Shown in pieces: positions 59,673-64,000 of a stretch of 64,000 nt of DNA. The notes beneath the pieces were generated by a model. It was not told where the DNA came from, did no database searches, and saw nothing but the letters and a program-made list of their open reading frames with translations. Position 1 is the stretch's first letter, and each line of letters starts with the position of its first letter. The stretch covers positions 31,206 through 95,205 of the forward strand of contig CAZYMB010000006.1 of the NCBI GenBank assembly GCA_964648795.1, written 5' to 3'. A program made the translations under genes and the position numbers. This stretch comes from JAHDDW01 sp964648795 (GTDB lineage Bacteria; Actinomycetota; Acidimicrobiia; Acidimicrobiales; SZUA-35).

Positions 59673-60770
59673 ATGAAAAAACCTAGTCTGAAAAAACCTA
59701 GTCTGCCGTCCGTTTTGTCCCACATCGGGCACTTTCTAATAGGAGCTGGTCTCCTGACCCTTCTTTTCGCTGCGTTCCAGCTTTGGGGCACAGGGATCCA
59801 GGAAGCCAGAGCACAAGGTGAACTCGAAGACGAGTTTGCCCAGTTACTTGCAGAAGTCGACGATACTGATGTGTTGGTGACTGAAGACGAAGCCCCAGAA
59901 GCTGAGAATTTGTTAGGCTCACTAAGAGAGTTACCATCCAACGAACTACCTGCTGCTGGAACACCAATAGCAGTGTTAGAAATTGAATCACTTGATATTA
60001 GGAAAGTGGTAGTCGAAGGCATCACGCGTGATGTTCTTCGTGACGGGCCCGGACGTTACCCAGACACTGCATTCCCTGGACAGCCTGGCAACACAGCAAT
60101 CGCAGGTCACCGCACAACTTTCGGCGCTCCATTTTTTAACCTTGACAAGATCGAACCTGGTGAAGAAATCAAGGTAACTACCCTTCAGGGAGAATTCATC
60201 TACGAAGTGGACGCACACGAGAACACAGAAACAGGTGGCGAAGATGGCTTCTTTATTGTTGAGCCAACAAGAACCGATGTACTGAACGATCGTGATGTGG
60301 ACTCAATTACTCTCACGGCTTGCCACCCCAAATTCTCTGCAGCGCAGCGCTTAATCGTTACCGCTACTTTGGTTTCTGAGGCGGCCCCAGAAACTGACTT
60401 CATCCCAGCTGAACCAACTGAAGAACTAGTAACTGGGGACAACGAACTTTTCGGCGCTACCGAAGAAGAGCTCGCTGAACAGGGCGACGCTGAGGGCGGC
60501 CTAGTTGGTGAAGACATTGAAGCCGGTGGTCTAGTCGGTGAAGATGTCGAGGAAGAAACAGATGAGTTGACCGAATCACTCAATTTTCAGCCGGATGAAG
60601 CACCGGCAGCGGTCGGGTTCGGTCTGATAACTCTCTTCTATGTCTATTTGACCGCATGGATTGCTAGAAACTGGAAAAAGAAGACAACATTGGGATTAGC
60701 GGCTGCTCCCTTTATTATTATCTTATTCTTCTTCTTTACCAGGCTAGAAAGAACACTTCCTGCCGTGTGA
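59673..60770 (+). CDS. class E-like sortase with acidic tail and two C-terminal helices
   Basis: 365 residues. N-terminal membrane helix (FLIGAGLLTLLFAAFQLW), then the sortase beta-barrel: AIAGHRTTFGAPFFNLDKI with the catalytic His (~146), and SITLTACHPKFSAAQRLIV with Cys (~217) and Arg (~226). This TLTxCxP form fits class E. After the barrel comes an acidic region with repeated GGLVGED units, then VGFGLITLFYVYLTAWI and PFIIILFFFF helices, an unusual extra anchor. Sortases join proteins to the cell wall or to each other; no LPxTG-type substrate gene is in the window. A 15-bp tandem repeat codes for KKPSL twice at the start. Confidence 0.9.
   Translation: MKKPSLKKPSLPSVLSHIGHFLIGAGLLTLLFAAFQLWGTGIQEARAQGELEDEFAQLLAEVDDTDVLVTEDEAPEAENLLGSLRELPSNELPAAGTPIAVLEIESLDIRKVVVEGITRDVLRDGPGRYPDTAFPGQPGNTAIAGHRTTFGAPFFNLDKIEPGEEIKVTTLQGEFIYEVDAHENTETGGEDGFFIVEPTRTDVLNDRDVDSITLTACHPKFSAAQRLIVTATLVSEAAPETDFIPAEPTEELVTGDNELFGATEEELAEQGDAEGGLVGEDIEAGGLVGEDVEEETDELTESLNFQPDEAPAAVGFGLITLFYVYLTAWIARNWKKKTTLGLAAAPFIIILFFFFTRLERTLPAV
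59676..59705 (+). repeat. 15-bp tandem duplication in the sortase start
   Basis: AAAAAACCTAGTCTG occurs twice in a row (59676-59690 and 59691-59705), in frame, adding KKPSL a second time. Looks like a slipped-strand duplication. Confidence 0.8.
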
Positions 60771-60774
60771 CCTT

Positions 60775-61035
60775 ATGACAGACACAATCGACCCAGTTTT
60801 AGAGAAGCGCCAGCAAGTTAAGAAACTTGTTCGGTTAGGAAAGCTAGTTGGCTACGGTTCTTTTCTGTTAGCAACCATTTTGCTACTCATTAACCAGTTC
60901 GGCAGCTCTACGGCTGGCGTTGAGTCGACCATTCTGATTCTGCTGATCATTGGGTCCATTGCTCTAGCCCCAGCCATCGTATTTGGTTACGCCGCCAAAG
61001 CCGCAGACCGAGCCGACAGAGAACAAAGTTGGTAG
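60775..61035 (+). CDS. small two-helix membrane protein
   Basis: 86 residues: charged start (EKRQQVKKLVRLGKLVG), helix YGSFLLATILLLINQF, short loop, helix STILILLIIGSIALAPAIVFGYAAKAA, polar end. Starts four bases after the sortase stop, so it is co-transcribed and may work with the sortase or UppP. No family recognised. Confidence 0.65.
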   Translation: MTDTIDPVLEKRQQVKKLVRLGKLVGYGSFLLATILLLINQFGSSTAGVESTILILLIIGSIALAPAIVFGYAAKAADRADREQSW

Positions 61036-61061
61036 ACACCAACAGGACCAACAAAATCGAC

Positions 61062-61067
61062 TAAAGT
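61062..61067 (+). promoter_or_regulatory. TAAAGT -10 box, possible leaderless start of uppP
   Basis: TAAAGT, seven bases, then GTG at 61075. The gene could also be read from the upstream transcript. Confidence 0.35.
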
Positions 61068-61074
61068 TGGCCAA

Positions 61075-62007
61075 GTGAATACGACTCTGGGCAAAGTCAA
61101 GGCAACCATCCTAGCTACCGCGGCAATTGTGCTTTCCACCCAAGTTCCTGCCTTTGCTCAAGGAACAGGCGACGGTGGTGAGAACGAACTGAATCTCTTT
61201 AACGCAATTATCTTGGGACTAGTCGAAGGCCTTACTGAATACCTGCCAGTTTCTTCAACCGGACACCTACTAGTCACCAACCGCATACTAGGCATTGGAG
61301 CAACTGAGGAATCACTGGCTGCCATTGAAACTTATGCGATTGCCATCCAAATCGGCGCAATCGTGGCAGTGCTCTTGCTATACCGAGAGCGAATCCTGTC
61401 TATGGTGACCGGCATCTTCACCAAGGACTCTGACGGTCAGAAACTTGGGTTTGCTGTAATAGCTGCTTTCATCCCCACGGCAATTATTGGTCTAGCAGCA
61501 GAGGGGTTCGTCGCAGGGACACTATTTGAACCACCATCGATCGCAGCCGCTTGGCTAGTTGGAGGTATTGGAATTCTAATATTCTCGGCCAAAAAGTTTG
61601 ACGCTGGTAAAGCTCTAGAGACGATCACCACTAGACAGGCTTTCATAATTGGAGTCACTCAGGCGCTCGCTTTGTGGCCTGGGACTTCCCGCAGCCTTGT
61701 AACAATAATTGCTGCAGTACTCCTAGGCCTTTCACTCTCTGCTGCAGTTGAGTTCAGCTTCTTACTAGGTCTCATAACTCTCAGTGCAGCCACTTTCTGG
61801 TCTCTTATTAAAGATGGTTCGCAACTGTTCGAACAATTTGGTGTAGTCAACCCACTGATTGGGCTGATTGTGGCTTTCCTCGCAGCAGTAATATCAATTC
61901 GTTTTATGGTCTCCTGGCTCAAGAACAAGGGTTTCGCCATATTTGGTTATTACCGAATCACTATTGGCCTACTAGCGTTTGGGGCCATTGGATTGGGTTG
62001 GCTCTAG
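61075..62007 (+). CDS. uppP: undecaprenyl-diphosphatase UppP (BacA)
   Basis: Removes a phosphate from undecaprenyl diphosphate so the carrier can be reused in peptidoglycan and other envelope polymers. Both active-site motifs are visible: LGLVEGLTEYLPVSSTGHLLV (~48-68) and LWPGTSRSL (~200). About eight membrane helices. The ~40-residue N-terminal extension (ATILATAAIVLSTQVPAFAQ) looks like a signal peptide, uncommon for UppP; a later start is possible. 310 residues. Follows the sortase and small membrane genes. Confidence 0.95.
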   Translation: MNTTLGKVKATILATAAIVLSTQVPAFAQGTGDGGENELNLFNAIILGLVEGLTEYLPVSSTGHLLVTNRILGIGATEESLAAIETYAIAIQIGAIVAVLLLYRERILSMVTGIFTKDSDGQKLGFAVIAAFIPTAIIGLAAEGFVAGTLFEPPSIAAAWLVGGIGILIFSAKKFDAGKALETITTRQAFIIGVTQALALWPGTSRSLVTIIAAVLLGLSLSAAVEFSFLLGLITLSAATFWSLIKDGSQLFEQFGVVNPLIGLIVAFLAAVISIRFMVSWLKNKGFAIFGYYRITIGLLAFGAIGLGWL

Positions 62008-62078
62008 ATGGTCCATTTGAACTACTATGAGCACAACGGCCTCTTTAGAAAAATTGGACTTTTGTCGAAAACTATTCA

Positions 62079-62447
62079 ATGAACGGTGGATACACATTAG
62101 GAATAGCTCAGAACTCAACCGAGTCTTGGGCTGCAATCGCAATCGACGGAGTAGTTTCTGACTCTTTTGAAATAGAAACTGACTCTGAGACTCCAATCGA
62201 TGAATGGATAGAAGAGGCTGTAACTCAGGCAACTGAAATTGTGGGCGAATCGCCTGCAATTGTCTCTGTTGCTACCGAGGAGCGACGGGCTCATTCTGAA
62301 GAGATAGCCGAGGCACGCCAGGACCTAGAATGTATCGTGACTGAAGCTGTAATCCCTCGACGCAGAGTCACCGACTCAACCAATGACCCTCAGCCTCTAG
62401 AGCCCGAACTACGGGCTACTCGGGCAGCTGAGAAGTACTACATCTAG
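62079..62447 (+). CDS. hypothetical acidic protein
   Basis: 122 residues, strongly acidic, soluble. It opens YTLGIAQNSTESWAAIAIDG, which resembles a beta-hairpin start of RNase H-like folds, and has a basic patch VIPRRRVTD near 110. No catalytic set is complete and no family recognised. Converges on the following membrane gene with eight bases between. Confidence 0.55.
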   Translation: MNGGYTLGIAQNSTESWAAIAIDGVVSDSFEIETDSETPIDEWIEEAVTQATEIVGESPAIVSVATEERRAHSEEIAEARQDLECIVTEAVIPRRRVTDSTNDPQPLEPELRATRAAEKYYI

Positions 62448-62455
62448 ACTCTCCG

Positions 62456-62824
62456 CTAGCTATCTATAAAGATCGCTCGTAGAGCCATTCCCCAGAGGAA
62501 TAGATTGGCGAAGCTGTGTACCTGGAAATACCTCATCGCATCAACAAGCTGAGACTTGTAGACAGCTAAGAATGCTATAAATGCAAGGATAAAGTAGCCG
62601 TAGAATTCATGAATACCGTTTTCGCTACCAGCACTATTAAGGACCAACGCACCCAAGAGAGCCTGAACAAAGAACCCGACATACACGGTATATAACATGG
62701 CCTTAGCTATCAGTTCTGAATTAGGCGCTTTGAATTTGTCCCAATGGACTAGGCCACTAAAGATTGCTGCCAGCAAACTCAATACAACGAGCACGTAGGC
62801 AAGTATTGAATGCAGTTGCTCCAT
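62456..62824 (-). CDS. four-helix membrane protein, unknown
   Basis: 122 residues with helices LAYVLVVLSLLAAIFSGLV, AMLYTVYVGFFVQALLGALVL, EFYGYFILAFIAFLAVY and SFANLFLWGMALRAIF. His residues in LVHWDKF, GIHEFYGY and QVHSFANL lie near helix ends, which would allow heme or metal binding, but that is only a guess. A TACAGT box lies eight bases before the ATG. Confidence 0.65.
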   Translation of the reverse strand: MEQLHSILAYVLVVLSLLAAIFSGLVHWDKFKAPNSELIAKAMLYTVYVGFFVQALLGALVLNSAGSENGIHEFYGYFILAFIAFLAVYKSQLVDAMRYFQVHSFANLFLWGMALRAIFIDS

Positions 62825-62866
62825 TGCCTGCCACTGTAGCCAGAAACACGCCCGAGATGCTACTTG

Positions 62867-64000
62867 CTAGTTGTGGCTATGACCGCCACCAACCAAACAG
62901 CTTGTTGCTTCCAGAGCGTTTGTGTAGAAACGTCCTGGGTTAAGTGGAGCACAAAGCTCGTTAAAGATTGTCTGTATCGGCGTCTTGTAACTGCTGGAGT
63001 TACCTACGGTATCGAAATCATCTCTTTGTATCAATGCACGACCTGGTGTTGGGTTTTGGTTGTCAGGACCAGCGTTTGACAGGTAACCGGTACCACAACC
63101 AGTTGGCGTACCGCTTGGGTCCCTGAAGTTCACGCAGTTGTCAATCCATTCACGGTTAATCTCTGGGTGCCATCCGCCCCACCAATCAGCGTGAAGAGTT
63201 GAGCCTCGTTGACCAGAGAACGATCCACCGCTACCAATTGATGCAGGGTCAACGTCTGAAGATAAGTACCAGTCAGATGTGTCTTCGCCTGGCTCAACTA
63301 CATAGTTAATGAAGTAACTAAGGTTAGGGAAAGTCTGGAGATGAGGGTTACTTGGCCCACCACCAGAACCATCACAGTTACTAAAGAACCAACCACCATT
63401 GCCTTGACCAGCTGGAACCCAACTACGGAAGTCATATAGAGACCTTGTTGTGTCAAGGCAGTTCCAGAACTTAACTTCTACCTCTAGAACAGTTCTAGTC
63501 GCTGGATACGGAGCACCAAATGTATCCTGGAAGTGATCTCCACTACAATTCGGAATTTCATTTACGCCGGTAGCAAATGGAGGAGCACTGAAGTTATTTG
63601 AACATTTGTAGTTCACTTCGCCAATCTGGCCACCAGCTGAACTAGAAACCTCAGGCACAGTCAAAGGTGCGGGTGAGATATTAGCGTGACCACGCTGATA
63701 GACCGAAGAACCCGTTGCTCCGTCTCCTCGCTCGCCGTTAGCAAGCCCTTCACCCTTATAGTAAATAACTGCACGTTCTGGAATACGAGCATTTCCGTCG
63801 CCATCGATTAGCGCAGGGGCCCAGTAACCGGTACGGTTGAGCTCAGCTCCGTTACAAGTCGAGGAACCTGAGTCATTCAGCGTGTCAGCGGTTGAGAAAG
63901 CGTTTACGTCGGTGTTACCAAAGAACATGTGCAAGTGGGCGGCACCTGGCTGGTTAGGGAACACCAATGGATCATCATAAGCAAAGTGAGAGAACTCACA
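62867..64000 (-). CDS. DUF1996 secreted-type protein (N-terminus beyond the window)
   Basis: The frame stays open to the window edge (first visible residues CEFSHFAYDDPL), so the start and any signal peptide are outside. Conserved DUF1996 parts: QPGAAHLHMFFGNTDVNAFST, STCNGAELNRTGYWAPALID, AVIYYKGE, then CLDTTRSLYDFRSWVP and HADWWGGWHPEINREWIDNC with many Cys for disulfides. Ends GGGHSHN. The family is extracellular, often with carbohydrate-binding partners; activity unknown. Confidence 0.85.
   Translation of the reverse strand, partial: CEFSHFAYDDPLVFPNQPGAAHLHMFFGNTDVNAFSTADTLNDSGSSTCNGAELNRTGYWAPALIDGDGNARIPERAVIYYKGEGLANGERGDGATGSSVYQRGHANISPAPLTVPEVSSSAGGQIGEVNYKCSNNFSAPPFATGVNEIPNCSGDHFQDTFGAPYPATRTVLEVEVKFWNCLDTTRSLYDFRSWVPAGQGNGGWFFSNCDGSGGGPSNPHLQTFPNLSYFINYVVEPGEDTSDWYLSSDVDPASIGSGGSFSGQRGSTLHADWWGGWHPEINREWIDNCVNFRDPSGTPTGCGTGYLSNAGPDNQNPTPGRALIQRDDFDTVGNSSSYKTPIQTIFNELCAPLNPGRFYTNALEATSCLVGGGHSHN

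Noticed and set aside
1..64000. tRNA, rRNA, tmRNA or integrated element boundaries
   Set aside because: No T-arm-like GGTTCRANNCC in a cloverleaf context, no rRNA segments, no integrase and no direct repeats flanking an island were found by eye.

Overview
The window is a contiguous stretch of bacterial chromosome of moderate GC (mid-40s percent by eye). It is interrupted by three runs of exactly 100 N, so it is a scaffold, probably from a metagenome assembly. Gene content points to an uncultivated actinobacterium, most likely a marine Acidimicrobiia-type lineage: DUF3107, a PdtaS-like histidine kinase, an actinobacterial-style DapC/DapE pair, a class E-like sortase, a DUF1501/DUF1800 pair, a ParC/ParE pair, and many leaderless starts with a TANNNT box 6-7 bases upstream. 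The class assignment is inference. No rRNA, tRNA, CRISPR array, transposase or intact prophage was seen.

Layout. 1-9.7 kb: housekeeping and small conserved genes (DUF937/BON protein, rsmI, DUF192, ychF, DCC thiol oxidoreductase, EAL phosphodiesterase, adenosine-kinase-like PfkB enzyme, RibD_C reductase, lipoprotein, dapE, DUF1801, FMN reductase). 9.7-19 kb: a polyprenyl-phosphate sugar transferase, dapC, hflX, a DUF4166/DoxX-like pair, miaA with two unknown upstream genes, and inositol-3-phosphate synthase facing a LysR regulator across a paired operator. 20-32.4 kb: iron-sulfur cluster assembly split into two blocks, sufC-sufS-sufU on the plus strand and sufB ... sufD-Rieske-unknown-sufC on the minus strand. 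Between them lie a DUF1501/DUF1800 pair and two stretches of decayed sequence. 32.4-33.2 kb: two tandem modules, each made of a conserved 82-base leader with paired arms, a short Cys/Tyr-containing peptide gene and a near-identical intrinsic terminator. They abut an ABC exporter. 33-42 kb: ABC exporter, miaB, a lone Flp pilin, and parC-parE, with a histone-like lysine-rich N-terminus on ParE. 42-53 kb: membrane protein, two glycosyltransferases, ferrochelatase, AarF/UbiB-type kinase, a zinc-protease-like protein, a PD-(D/E)XK nuclease, an M20 peptidase, a lipid kinase, pdtaS, DUF3107 and mrp. 53-60 kb: a complete System I cytochrome c maturation operon ccmABCDEFGH. 60-64 kb: sortase, uppP, small membrane proteins and a DUF1996 protein cut by the window edge.

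How the genes work together. Suf proteins, the Mrp carrier, the Rieske ferredoxin, MiaB and the Fe-S-type nuclease form an iron-sulfur theme. Ferrochelatase and the Ccm operon supply heme and attach it to c-type cytochromes. DapC and DapE serve lysine and cell-wall diaminopimelate, and UppP and the sugar transferase recycle and use undecaprenyl phosphate for the envelope. MiaA and MiaB make successive changes to A37 of tRNA. The most unusual element is the tandem leader-peptide-terminator module pair at 32.5-33.2 kb, which matches no family I recognise.
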